A stretch of DNA of 64,000 nucleotides from Isoetes taiwanensis (taxonomy: Eukaryota > Streptophyta > Lycopodiopsida > Isoetales > Isoetaceae), in NCBI GenBank assembly GCA_021234155.1, contig JAJEKV010000232.1:1-64000 (forward strand), in the 5' to 3' direction. The translations under genes were made by a program, and so were the position numbers. Position 1 is the stretch's first letter. The number at the start of each line of letters is the position of its first letter. Shown here piece by piece: positions 48,450-59,790 of this stretch. The notes under the pieces are model-generated. The model saw only the letters and a program-made list of their open reading frames with translations, did not search any database and was not told the DNA's origin.

Positions 48450-51400
48450 CAAAAGATAACACTTAAAGTCAAAAATCCGCCACTACCTCCAAAGCCACAG
48501 TCCTACGAACTCAGAGATGTGACATGGTACCTGCATAGGGGCGCTAGGGAACGCTACCCCAGTGATTCCTACCTTTACCTTTGCAACAAGACAGGAAGGG
48601 GTAAGTATAATGCTGAGGATTATTACCCGGCTGGAGAAATGACGAGTTTGGTGGCCTCTCACAACGAAGATGAAATCGTAATGACTTGCATTAATGACGA
48701 AGGGGATGTTGAGTACATCTTAAACAGCTTAATGTTTAGAATAAGCATGTGCAAGCCAAAAGATGTGTATGAGTACATTTCTGAGAACAACAAACTTGGT
48801 TACGTGAGTACTATGACCTCTTTTCTTTTGTTCATTGCTTTCTCGTATAAATTTATACACAATGAATGCTAACTGAGATTGCTTGACCGCAGGATATAGT
48901 AGATATTTTATCCTCAGTTATTCTTTGTCCTGAAAAAGCTCTTGTGAAGGGGTTCTGGTACCCTCGTACAATTGAAGAGGTTGAAAAAGACCAAGAGGAC
49001 ATAGAAGAAGAGGAAGAGGAGGAGGAAGTTGTAGTCAAAGGAAAAGGTAAACGGGTAGCTTTGGTCACCACAGAGCCTCCTACGAAAAAAACAAGGAAGA
49101 CCAAAGCATTGACTATTGGAGAATCAGCAGAAGCACTACAGAAGACGCCAGGGGCAGATATTGTCATGAAACCCTCAGACAAATCAAGTGCAATATTGAA
49201 ACGTGTGAATGAATCCAAGCTTCTGAAACAAACAATCTCTTTATCATTAAGCACTATCAAGCGACTGCCGAAGAATGAAGATGGGGTCAGGGTGCTTCAA
49301 GTTAGGAAGTTGTACGCAGCACATGTGGGCATACTAAAGCAAAGAATGAGAAGAAATCCACATGACCATGTGTCTCCTCTGGTTGTTATGGTAAACAGAG
49401 AACAGGTCCAAGAGCTTAAGGATTACAGGAAGGCCGATTTTGAGGACTACACCTACTACGTTCTTGGAGGTACACATAGTTATAAAGCCAGGAAAGAACT
49501 GTCGAAGGAAGAGAGCAGGAATGAGGTTTGGAAGAGTGTAGAAGCCCATATATATGTCGGGTTGACAGATGAGGAGGCCAAAGTTGTAGCTGTAAGTCAC
49601 AACCTGGACAATGACTTCAGGTTGAAGATGAGCCTCATAGACAAAATTCGCTTCATGCACAGAGAATACATTGAGTTCAAGCAGTTGCATGGAGATGACT
49701 TTAAGAAGCAAAAAGAACAAGCTCCAAGAACTTCGAGGCTTGTGTGATGTATCGTCGTCTGTTACGACTCCGATAAGAAGCCTATGATGGCGGTAAAGCA
49801 GTATGACAACTACTTTCAACTTGCGTTCAGAGATGGCCAAGTAAGTATTTTCTCCTTTGTGTTTAAGTTTCTTACAGTGGTCACTAGAATATGTGCATTA
49901 AAGTACATTTCTAACGCGTCCTGCATCGGTATAAGTTTATACCGCAATACGTTATCAGATAAATTTATACCGACCGTGACTCGTATAAATTTATACCATT
50001 TTAAAACGCCGACGTTTAGAGCCTCTACCACCACGGTGATAAATTTATACGGAGGGCATGAACGGGATAAATTTATACCGTGGCCTCGCCTGCCTAGATT
50101 TATTTGCTTCACAACTGCCTTAGCCATTAAGCTGTTGAGCTAACGTTCCTCAATTTCAATCAGGTGTGGGATCTGCAAGAAAGAATCTTCTGCATGTTTG
50201 AAGATGGTGAACTTAAAGAGCAATCCAGCAGCGGTGGCACAAAACCAAAAAAAGTTTCTGAGTCCAATTAGAAAAACACGAGCATAGTGCCATGGACACA
50301 ACCATGTGGACCAAGAGCAAGGAAATATTTGTGCGGCTTGAAAAGTTGTTGCCAAAGAATTCACTCGAATTTAAATGGCTAAGGAAGCTAAAACGAATTA
50401 GACTTTACAATGCAATCAGATTCAAACCATATCTAACTCTCTCCTTGGTTGCAAAAAGGACATTGTCACATGCCACGGAGTTAATGAAGCAAACCAATTT
50501 AGAAGACGGGAGGAGTGCAAACTTCTACCCGACATGTACAAATGCATAAAGATAATACGAGAACATGCTGTCAACTTCAGTGGCTGGGTGAGTTTGTGAG
50601 AATAACTGCTTTGTGATTTTGTGATTTTGTGCCTCTGCCTTACTCCTTTCTTACAGAACAAGAAGAAAGGTCTGCCAACAGGCTTCTTGAATCTGGTTTG
50701 AAGGGCAAAGATTAAAAGCCATCGAACAGGGCAAGCATGTAGCTGAAAGCAGCTCTGAGGGTGGCTACGAAAGATTTACAACATTTGGCCAGGACTGCTT
50801 GTACAAAGTTGTACATGGTGACTGCACCAAACTAGGGACACTGTTGGATAAGCAGAACTTCACATTGTGTATAGCAGACATTCCCTATGGTTTTAAGATC
50901 AAGGACAGTGTCTTTGATGATGAGGCCTTTACTCATGTGCAAGTAAAGGCTTTTTTGGATGGTCTAAAGGACATCACGTTAATCCGCGAAATTGAGAGTC
51001 ATAATCTTTCACTCCGACCTTCAAACGATGTCCGCGGTTAAAACCCCGCTTCAATGGTCCGCAACGCCGGTTTTGAAAATTGCATCTCGTAAGCCTCGAT
51101 GTCGCTTGCTTTTTGTATTTTAGAAAGATTTTGCTGCACAAATTTACATCGTATTCTTGTCAGATAAATTTATACAAGCAGAACCCTCATGTATAAATTT
51201 ATACAAGCAGTTGCTTTTACAGCGGTAATTTTCCACTTACCCGCTTTTTTCTCGCTTCTAGGTCAAGACAAACGTTAAGGGTCATGGTGGTGGTCCACGG
51301 CTAGTCACCGCTTCGCCGAACATTTTCACATAGGCTACTACAGCGTTGACACCAAGAAGACCATGGTGCACTTTAACACTCAAGGTGAGAAGACCCCACC

Positions 51401-51660
51401 GCAATGCATTCCACCCCCGCCTTACAAGCCGAGAGACCCGCAGAGGCAAGGCGTTGTGGTGTCCCACTACCAGAAACCCCAAAGGCTAATCAACAATCTA
51501 ATACAATGGTTTTCACGCCCTGGGGACTGGGTTTTGGATGCTTTTTCAGGAAGTGGTACCACGCCTATATGCGCTTTAAGGGCGTTAACGTGGTGTCGCT
51601 TTGACATTGACCCGCATTAAAATCGCCTTCATCGACTCGAATAAACTCCCCCGTGAGTCC
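48450..51660 (+). pseudogene. ParB-like domain / beta-class DNA methyltransferase fusion gene, degenerate
   Basis: Exon-like blocks: 48450-48803 (118 codons, unknown N-terminal domain with DVTWYLHRGARERYPSD); 48893-49840 (316 codons); about 50164-50587; 50657 to about 51089; 51260-51660. Most junctions have good GT and AG signals. Block two has an acidic run, basic KGKGKR and KKTRKTK stretches that look like nuclear signals, and a ParB/sulfiredoxin-like domain (VLGGTHSYKARKEL, then LTDEEAKVVAVSHNLDN). Block four has methyltransferase text YKVVHGDCTKLGTLL and motif IV as ADIPYG (usual DPPY). Block five has HFHIGYYSVDTKKTMVHFN and motif I as VLDAFSGSGTT. Motif IV before motif I is the beta-class order of N6-adenine/N4-cytosine methylases. 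Damage: TGA at 49745-49747, TAG at 50269-50271 and several frameshifts. ParB-methylase fusions are known from phages and bacteria; introns show long residence in a eukaryote. The copy is probably dead. Confidence 0.72.
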
Positions 51661-51764
51661 TTTCCAGATGAAAATGAGGAATTAGGAGCTTAAAAATGGT
51701 GCCGGGATGCCAAAGGCACCTACACCAAATCCAGCCTTCTATTACGTGAAGAAAAGACGAGGAG

Positions 51765-51922
51765 GTGGAGTTTGTAGACCTCAACCTGCTGGAGGTAGAG
51801 CCCCAAGGAGCCAGCCCAAAGGCCATTAGAATCGTGGCGATGTCTCGTGCTTTGTGGCATCACAAGAAATGCACTAAAAAGGGAGATGGGAGCCCTCAGA
51901 GATCGGGAGGAACCTCCCGGTC
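51765..51922 (+). pseudogene. possible further exon of the ParB-methyltransferase locus
   Basis: A frame beginning MEFVDLNLLEVEPQGASPKA stays open to the last palindrome at 51923. It lies directly after the methyltransferase end and inside the palindrome-bounded interval, so it may be a C-terminal exon. No motif recognised. Confidence 0.25.
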
Positions 51923-52403
51923 GATAAATTTATACCTATTGTGTTTCAATTTCAAAATGTCGCAGATAGATTTGTACTAAGTTCTCAGAATTTATTTTCT
52001 CCTGATATTCGTGATTTAATGCCCTTTGTATTGTTTTGGAAATCCATTAAGAAAGTTAAAATAGATTTCTTTTCTCCGTCTCCAAAGAATGTCTAATTAC
52101 AAAGAACTACCACTTCTTTTCCACATGCTTTATTTTTTACTTTGTGTAAATTGCACTTTAAAGGCATTTTCAAATTTCTTGTACAAAAGTACACACTACC
52201 TACGCTCCCTTTTTTAACAACAATTATTTTGTTGGTTCTTCAATATTTGCTTTAACCTCCTCAAAACAGTCTCTCCTTTTTTTTTTTTTTCAACACATTT
52301 CTATAAAAGTGCTACTTTTTGTGGGATTTATTGACCGCCAAGTGTTCAACAATCTTTCCTGCTCCCTTTTTTGTCTCTTTTTTGAACTTTCCAAAATTTT
52401 CAA

Positions 52404-52456
52404 AGGAATCTTTCAAACGCACTTCTTAAATAAGTGCGTTTCATTTTAAACCTTGT
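52404..52456. repeat. hairpin repeat, copy 1
   Basis: AGGAATCTTTC followed by arms AAACGCACTT (52415-52424) and AAGTGCGTTT (52432-52441) with a 7-base loop, then a TTTAAAC block. It recurs at 54476-54529 in the same orientation about 2.1 kb away. Confidence 0.9.
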
Positions 52457-52479
52457 TTTCTTCTGAAAATGAAAGAAAA

Positions 52480-52720
52480 AAGCAAAAGTTTTGTTGATGC
52501 GGCCAGTTTAGGGTTGAATGAAAGTTTAGGTTTTGTTCTGAATGAAAGTTTTGTTGATGCGCCAGTTTAGGGTTCGTGATTCATTTCTTTTGAACGACAG
52601 CTACAGCTCGTGTTGCTCTATCTTCGTGTTACAGCTACAGCTACAGCTACAGCTCATTTCTTCGTGTTGCTCTATCGGACTTCTACAGCTCTATCGGACT
52701 TCTACAGCATAATTCGCATA
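52480..52720. repeat. clustered short tandem repeats
   Basis: A unit with GTTTTGTTGATGCG and CCAGTTTAGGGTT occurs twice (near 52488 and 52544). It is followed by a CTACAG hexamer run (52624-52650) and a duplicated TCTATCGGACTTCTACAGC block (52671-52710). No telomere-type array. Confidence 0.8.
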
Positions 52721-54029
52721 AGCTTTATATCCAGAGATTCGCAGGATCTTATTGGCATACATAAGCTTTATAACATGCATACATAAGCTTTATAGCCTGA
52801 TTCATTTTCTGTGATTTTCTATGATGCAGCAAAAATGGTTGTCATCTTCAAAACCTAATCTGTAAAAACTGTTGTTGTACCAGTTGATGCAGAAGCTCGA
52901 GCAGAGGTTTGGCTTTGTTATTTTAGCTTAAATTTGATCTTAGTTGACTGATGGTTGTGTATCAACAGGTTAGGGAATGATTTGATTTTTCCAGCAACGT
53001 TTCACTAGGAAAGTTGCAAATACTTAATGTTTGGCCCCTTGAGCTGTCTGCAAACACAAACGTCTTGTTTGAAGAGGAAATTGAGGAAGGTTTTTGAAGT
53101 ATCTCGGTATAATGCACCTCTGTTTTTCAACCTGTTTACAGTTCTTGTTCAATCTATGGCAGATTCTTGTCCGCAAGATTCTTGTTCAATCTTATCACAA
53201 GCATGTTTTTGAAAAACTCTTGTTTGATCATGTTGTTGCAGATATTTCCACTGTACATGATTCAAAACTCAAGATATTGCTCTTCTTGAGAATTTGAAAA
53301 GGTTTAGTATGCTATGATTAGTACTGCCTGTTGTGCTGCTATTAAGCAACTCAATGCTTCCCAACTTTGCAACTGTATGAGGCAACTTTGCAACTGTGCT
53401 CGACAAGTTGGTAGGAGATGTGGCATGAATCGTCCTTGCTGAGCCTCTCATTTAGTTTTAACTACTTATAAGTATACGTGTAGCAATAGACCAGGCTTCC
53501 ATTTCAACAGATGTTTAGCTCTTTTGACATGTTCTATGTTCTGCCATAGAACATACAGAATAAGAACTTATTTTTATCTTCTTATCAAGTGTGCATCATA
53601 TATTTAGCTCATTGTTTTGGTCCACTGACTCACATTTCTATTTACTTCATTATGAGTTCAAATGTTTGTATGTTTAGCCCTTGGCTGTGCTGTGTGATTC
53701 CAGCATATTGGAAGATAGCCTTATTATACATGTTGCTGCGCTAAAGGCATTTTTTAATTCCATATATGTTAGCTCATTGTCTTCTGATGGTATGGTAGAT
53801 TTAGTCCCATTTTGAATGTTTTTTCTTCTCTTTGGACTATTCAAATGGTGTCCTACCTTGTTCATGAAGTGCAATAACCACAAAGCTAATTGCATCCTTC
53901 ATGGTCTTACCATTTGACAATTTTATTTTCAATCATCGATAATCAAGTTGCAATCTGACGTGAAGCAACTTTACTACTGTCAAAAAGGAGGCTGGGCCAC
54001 CATGTGTAGCAAGTATTACCTAAGATTGT

Positions 54030-54066
54030 ATAGCATAGCATACTAAACCTACGTATGCTATGCTAT
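54030..54066. repeat. perfect 14-bp inverted repeat plus 35-bp tandem
   Basis: ATAGCATAGCATAC (54030-54043) and GTATGCTATGCTAT (54053-54066) are exact reverse complements with a 9-base loop. To the right, a 35-bp unit (TTAGTATTTCAG...CTTACAAC) is repeated at about 54069 and 54104. Confidence 0.92.
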
Positions 54067-54475
54067 GCTTAGTATTTCAGAATTTGTATGCTATGCTTAC
54101 AACTTAGTATTTCAGTATTTGTATGCTATGCTTACAACTGCATGTTATTGTGTTTTTGGGTTTCTAGAACATTACCAATATTTTTTGTGTGGCATCACAA
54201 CGGATGGCTCCTATAACATGCAATTCCTTAAATGCTCGCAAACAAACTTAAAACATCTTTGTCTAATTCTCCTGTTTTTGCTACTTGTGATTTTCTTGGT
54301 CTATAGAATAATTTGTTTACCCCCCAAAAGATGATTTTTTTTTTGAAACATCTCTTTATCAAAATGAAAATGTCTGTGCAAAAGCACTATTTTCAAGAAA
54401 AGTTTTACATAATGTTTGGCTAAAAACGACCAAAGCCTCTTTTTAGCTAAATCTTAAGATTTTTAGATTTTTTAG

Positions 54476-54529
54476 AGGAATCTTTCAAACGCACTTCTTA
54501 AATTAGTGCGTTTCAATTTAAACATTGTT
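54476..54529. repeat. hairpin repeat, copy 2
   Basis: Second copy of the 52404 repeat, with 9-bp arms AAACGCACT (54487-54495) and AGTGCGTTT (54505-54513). Confidence 0.9.
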
Positions 54530-54554
54530 AATATTCCAAGAAATCTACCAATTA

Positions 54555-55211
54555 TTATTTCACCTCTGCTGCAGAATCATGTTTATTATATTTATATCCA
54601 TCCTCTTGATCATCATCACTATCACTGGTATCTGTGGCTTCTTTCTCCAATTCTAGTTTAATCTTTGCCTTAAACTGCTCAAAGTCATCCCTTATCTCTT
54701 TTTTTAGTTGCTCATAGTCATTTCTCAATTCTTTACGGATAGTATTGTTCAATCAGAAACTATGTTAGGAATTACCTCTTTTAGAATCTCCGTCATGGCT
54801 TCTTTGACAGTGTCATGCAGATCTTGTCTGAAGCTAGATTGCGTAAGACCCAAAATTGTTTTTGATGAACAAAGAGTAGAACATCACCGAAAGCACCATT
54901 CCTGGAGAATTCGATGCAGCCCCATCATTAATAGCATCAAAGATCATTGTTTTCAGACGAGCAATGCCTGGCAAAACCCCTGCCTTTGGATTATCGCTGC
55001 CTAATTTTCCCTTGTTTAAACCACTAGAATAGATTGAATCGGAATTTGCATCCGATCTAGTAGACTTCACAAAATCAGTAGGTATTTTAACATTACATTT
55101 ATCTTTATCTTTTCCTTTTTTGACAACGTCCAGAACAAGTTTGACATCTCCAAAAATAGTCAGGTCTGATGCCGGTTTAGGGGAATTTTTGGTCGCCCTT
55201 GAAGCACCCAT
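54555..55211 (-). pseudogene. unidentified degraded reading frame next to a gypsy relic
   Basis: Two minus-strand frames: 54834-55211 (125 codons, text VVKKGKDKDKCNVKIPTDF) and 54555-54752 (65 codons, a charged, coiled-coil-like stretch EQFKAKIKLELEKEATD ending in an acidic run). They may be one protein broken by frameshifts. They lie downstream, in element orientation, of the gypsy RNase H relic. Family not recognised. Confidence 0.3.
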
Positions 55212-55700
55212 CTTTTAGAGAGAGAGCATCTGCAATGACGCATGCTTGCGGAGCTTGTAGACAATTTCAAAGTCATACTCTTCAAGAAATTCCATCCATC
55301 TCCTTTGTCTAAGGTTGAGATGCGGCTATGTAAAGATGTATTGGAGGCTCTAGATGGTTTGTGTCCAACTAGAATCATCTACCAGGAACCAAATTCTTAA
55401 TGCTCCCACGACCACAACTAAGTCATGGTCATCATAGGGTGACGTTGTTCGGCATCATTTATGCTTTTGGAATCATACCGTATAAGTTGGCCTTCCTGCA
55501 TCAAAACACCCCGGTAGCTATTTTACTTGCATCCTTGGCCATCCATTTGTCCTTCTGGGGATCTGGCATAGGATCAACCCGCTCATTTCCTACAATGAAT
55601 CCATTTGCTCGCTCATTAATGGCTAAATTTGGATTGAGCACAATAATAATTAAGCATCCTTTGCAAACTAGACTAGTAAACTTTGACCAAAACTCTATAG
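55212..55700 (-). pseudogene. Ty3/gypsy RNase H relic
   Basis: Minus-strand text across several frames: KDASKIATGVLMQEGQLI, YDSKSINDAEQRHP, VGALRIW, a decayed SLQYIF..PHLN, and LRQRRWMEFLEEYDFEIVYK, ending in a frame-shifted GKH...ADALS block. These are the ordered gypsy RNase H motifs (DAS...G.VL.Q, S..L..AE..Y, LR.WR.YL, LQYLF.Q..LN.RQ.RW.E.L..YDFEI.Y..GK). Reverse transcriptase should lie to the right but was not recognised. Confidence 0.82.
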
Positions 55701-55739
55701 AAGATAAAGAAAAGACTTGTAAAACACTAACTACTTAAA

Positions 55740-58700
55740 CTTTATGCTTGAAGAAAAGCTTTCCCATTGTAAAGGCAGTGCATGCAGACCTCCTAACTCC
55801 CCATGATTCTGAATGAAATGAAGTCCTACTAGACCCTCAACCTAGCCCTAAAGATGATTCGAAACATGATGCATTATTGGAGATGCCTCTAGGTCTTCAC
55901 ACTTCCTTCCAAACAAAAATTCAAACATTTAGCAATCCGCATGACCCTTCATTGAATGTGAAATTCAAGGTCTCCCTCCACTTGAATTTCAAGTTTTTCA
56001 GTCCAACAAATGAACCACATCTACTAGGATACATAGAAATTCCCATATATACTTAGAACATTCAAAAGAAAGCAACAATGAGTTTAGAATAGGCTGCCAC
56101 ACTATTCCTAAACCTGCCACCTTCTTTTAGCGATCTGATCCTCTGCCTCCAAGTAGCCTAATCGATCAAGAATCTAGATAAAGGTGGAATATTATTGAGT
56201 CTCAAAGTTACCTTGAAGCTAGTTAGGCTTAGAACAAGCCCAACCCACTAGACTACTCTTCAAAACGTTACAATATCAACTGTGAAAGGCACCTAATATT
56301 TTGCCATAATTTTTGAAAACTGACTAATCACACTGGCATGGCTACAGAAAGAAATAAACCCTGCTGCCTCCATCTACTTGTTCTATGTACTTCTCCCATT
56401 AAGATGATATTTCGAAAGATTTAGATGCGGATCACGTAAGTGAAGGCCATGGATCCTTGCTTGAGAATCGAAGCAGAAGAAATCCCTTTACCTGGGCACA
56501 AACTAAGCCCTTGACCAAATCCCTTCTCCATCGGAAAAAAACCACAAAGAATTCGACCTTCTCTAGATCCACAAAAGCTTGCAGTCTCTGGATCCGAATC
56601 AGAATCCATTGCAGGCCGGTGGGCAGATCAGAGCTTGCGAGCATTAATAGCTGGCCACCCTAGACGGCCAGGCAGTGCATCCCTTGATGCGTCATTGCAT
56701 TCGGAAGAGCAAATCACTCATCTTCCATATTCCTAAACTACGAGCAACGGGTTCCTCTGGAAAACATAAGCCTGAAGTTTCGCCATCTGCCTCTTCATAA
56801 TTATGAGCTCCTGCTTGGGGGTCAGGTGTCCATAGTCAATCGGAGTAGCCCATTGAGCGTTTCGTGCTCCATCTATAGAAAAGAGAAGATGGGTTATAGG
56901 TGGCACGTGCATATGGAGTGACTTAAGGATTTATTAAGAGAACATGTACAATCATCATTCATTCTTAGAGCTAATTCTAAATGCACCATTTTAAACCAAA
57001 CATACTTATATAATGAAAAATATATTCACCCATTATGGCTACAGATATTAATAGTGCCCAAGGCATCAACATAAACAAGAACAACACAGAGTCACTCGGC
57101 CCTACCTCTTCTTGCATGGGTGACGGAGACGACGTCATTTTTTATGATGAAGAAGAGTGATATCGGGGTTGACGCTAACAGCAGCTGTAGATGCAATCTC
57201 AAACAGAAAGGCGGTCGCTAAAGGCGCGGCAACTAGCATATTCGTGCCCATCCATGCGGCTATATCATGGTCCAGGGCTGCCATGGCAAGGTCCGGCGCA
57301 ACAAAACAATGGTAACCCTTTGACTATTGATTTTTTTATGGTCTGCCATTATCGATAGAGCTCAAAGTGCCCATCATGATGCCTCTGCCTTGGCAGCTAA
57401 GTTTTTGGCAATAAATAATAATTTCCCTTCCTTAAAAGCAAAGAGGAAGAAACGAGTCAGATGATTATCCAATACCTTTACCTCCGCCAAGGTAGAGGAG
57501 GCAATTTCCTTGTCAAGATCTAACCTTAATTCCTCTTCCTTTATTTCCTGCTTATCCTCCCGTGCTTGGGCCTTGTTTTCTATTAAGTCTTCGCCCTCCT
57601 CATCCGGTTCCATAGAGATATTAACATCATTGGTATTTAGAATACGAGGACCCATATTAGTAACAACAGGTGTCGCAATGGGGTCCTTGTAGCAGTAGGT
57701 GTCGCAACTCAAGGAGAGCATTCACTAGATGGACTCCTCTTGCGGGTAAACCAATACTTGCTGAACCGGCAGTGGCAATTTAGGGGCAAAAAGTCGAGGA
57801 GGTTAGCCGTACAATACTCGATCAAATCATGGAGGACATCCTTCGTCGAAGGTTGCCGATGACATGGCACATCCACATGATGTCATCAAGCAATAGATAT
57901 TCCTACTTATTGATGTAGATGACTGGCAACTTACCTAACCCTGCAAGTTTGTATGCCTGACTTTGATGGACAAGCATTTCTTCATCCAACTGCTTCCATC
58001 ATTCATATTCATCCTTGCCCGCACGCTCGTCATCTTCCTGTGGTTCAAGAATGGGCATTTTTCCTTTCTCTTCCTCTATGTTCTCATCCACAATATATCT
58101 ATTCATAAAGATAGCCAAAGTAAAACGAACCTCAAAGAAAGTTTCATTCCCTTGCAGCAGAATAGGCAACTGCTTTCCTCTATGAATGATGCTATAGATG
58201 ATCCAATAATATAGAAGTTCATCTGGGGGTCATAGTTTGGGTTAGCCTGCATATAAAGATGAGGTCCACCTCCTGGATGAGATGCTGATGGAGAAGATCA
58301 AAAGAGATCCGAGGATCTCAATGGTCGCCATTGGCATACCATTGGAGGCACATAGAATAGTCCATAGTAGCACAGTAGGGAGTAGGAGTGAAGGCGTTGA
58401 ATGAGCTTGCAAGAATGGACCCTAAAAATGAAGACCCTAACTTTTATAAAGTTATACTGACGTCAGCATTTAATATTATGTTTTATATTTTCTTTAGCAC
58501 TAGAGTAGTCAGGTGATGGACCAGAAATGGTCCATTTGCAGTGTTCACTTTAAAATTTATATAAAATCAATGGTACAAAATCTATTCGAACCCTTCCTAG
58601 GAGTTCATATATGGCAGTCATGGTCCACTAGAAAAATGCCTAAAACCATATATACCTCTATTCTTGTAAGTTATGCTCTGGCAAACTCAGGGGGGTTAAG

Positions 58701-58957
58701 TACCAAAAGCTTCATGTTTACGTAAAGTCAAACTGTCTCAACAAAATGATTTTTTCACATTCTTTGATTACCATGATATTTTTCCACATGAGATAGGAAA
58801 AATGACACAAAAGATCACATGTCAACTCGAAGTCTGTGACGAAAGATAGGGCCATTCAAACATGACAGGGCCAAAACTGCTTTCTGCCTCCTCAGAACCA
58901 ATTATAGTTCCCAAAAGGCAGTTGTAGTTTAAATACAACAACTTTTACAAGGAAATG

Positions 58958-58960
<3 letters not shown>
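55740..58960. other. intergenic DNA with one acidic minus-strand frame
   Basis: No family recognised. The frame at 57374-57721 (minus, 115 codons) is acidic in its middle (EPDEEGEDLIENKAQARED) and could be a retroelement ORF1 piece or chance. The rest has stops in all frames and no terminal repeats I could identify. Confidence 0.3.
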
Positions 58961-58994
<34 letters not shown>

Positions 58995-59790
58995 AATGAG
59001 ATTTTTTTCATTAATTATAGATTAGAAAGTACATGAAATTCAAGTATTTGACCAAGAGTGATCAAAATACTAGAACAAAAAAGCAAAATATATAGTGGCA
59101 TATCATAAAGTTATAATGCCTGTCCAAGTTGAAAACTCAAAATGATAAGCCAAATATAGCAGAAAAATTCCAGAAGTGATCTCGATCAGTAGACATGTTG
59201 AATCCTTTTTTGTTGATGTCCAAATATGCAAGGGTTCCCGAACAAAGACATAGTTGCCAATTACCCAAAAAAGAGAAGTGAAAAATGTTCGCGACAAGGC
59301 ATATTAGCTAGGAAGGGCGATTTTATGAGTCAAAGAATGAAAAGTGGTTTTAAAAAGGTCCGGGTGACAAGATAAAATTGGTGTGCCGCCCTAGCCTAAG
59401 CATTCCGTAAGATCGGAGACACAAGAGGTAGCCATCGAATCGTGACATTTCCATAAACATCCGCCTTTACACCCGTGGTGATAATAGCATTCTCTCGTAA
59501 TATGTAGCCTCTGTCATGTGCATGCTAGTAGTCTCCAAAACCAGAATAGTATGTACATCCGATAAGTACTTTTGCAAAACTCATAAGCCCACTGGATCTC
59601 TGAGACAGAAAGTCTTCAAGCCTCGGGGAAGATTCTCTCATGAATTTTAGACTTCAAAAGAGAAATCTTGGAATGCATTGACCAGGTATTAATCTGACCT
59701 TTATATCCGTTGGCTTCACTTAGATCAAAGCTAGTGTCCAAGTCCCTCTTAAGTAAGTCCAAGCTATTCTAGCACGGGCCATAAAAAATG

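Larger units (their letters stand above)
48168..51936. repeat. twelve-copy AT-rich palindrome family (GGTATAAATTTATACC)
   Basis: Copies: 48168-48180 (right arm only), 48195-48212 and 48225-48242 (both the perfect 18-mer CGGTATAAATTTATACCG), 48845-48858, 49927-49944 (one mismatch), 49958-49971, 49983-49997, 50038-50050, 50066-50079, 51163-51175, 51191-51204 and 51923-51936. Every copy lies in flanks or introns of the ParB-methyltransferase pseudogene; none is in an exon-like block. I found no comparable copy elsewhere in the window. Arms vary (CGGTATAAAT, GATAAAT, CGTATAAAT) while the core ATAAATTTATAC is nearly fixed. They could be protein binding or methylation sites, RNA hairpins, or remnants of tiny mobile repeats. 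Confidence 0.9.
51941..54550. other. AT-rich noncoding stretch with paired hairpin repeats
   Basis: No gene recognised. A block at 52990-53090 with text VSLGKLQILNVWPLELSA between an AG and a GT could be a stray exon but has no assignable family. The segment is bracketed by the repeated hairpin sequence at 52404 and 54476. Confidence 0.35.

Noticed and set aside
49745-49747. TGA read as selenocysteine or a recoded codon
   Set aside because: No evidence for recoding, plants lack selenocysteine machinery, and other frameshifts show the gene is decaying.
48168-51936. Palindrome copies as a CRISPR-like array
   Set aside because: Spacing is irregular (30 to over 1000 bases), the copies are interspersed with exon-like blocks, and the host is a plant.
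52624-52650. Interstitial telomere-like repeat
   Set aside because: The unit is CTACAG, not TTTAGGG; the single TTTAGGG-like strings nearby are isolated.
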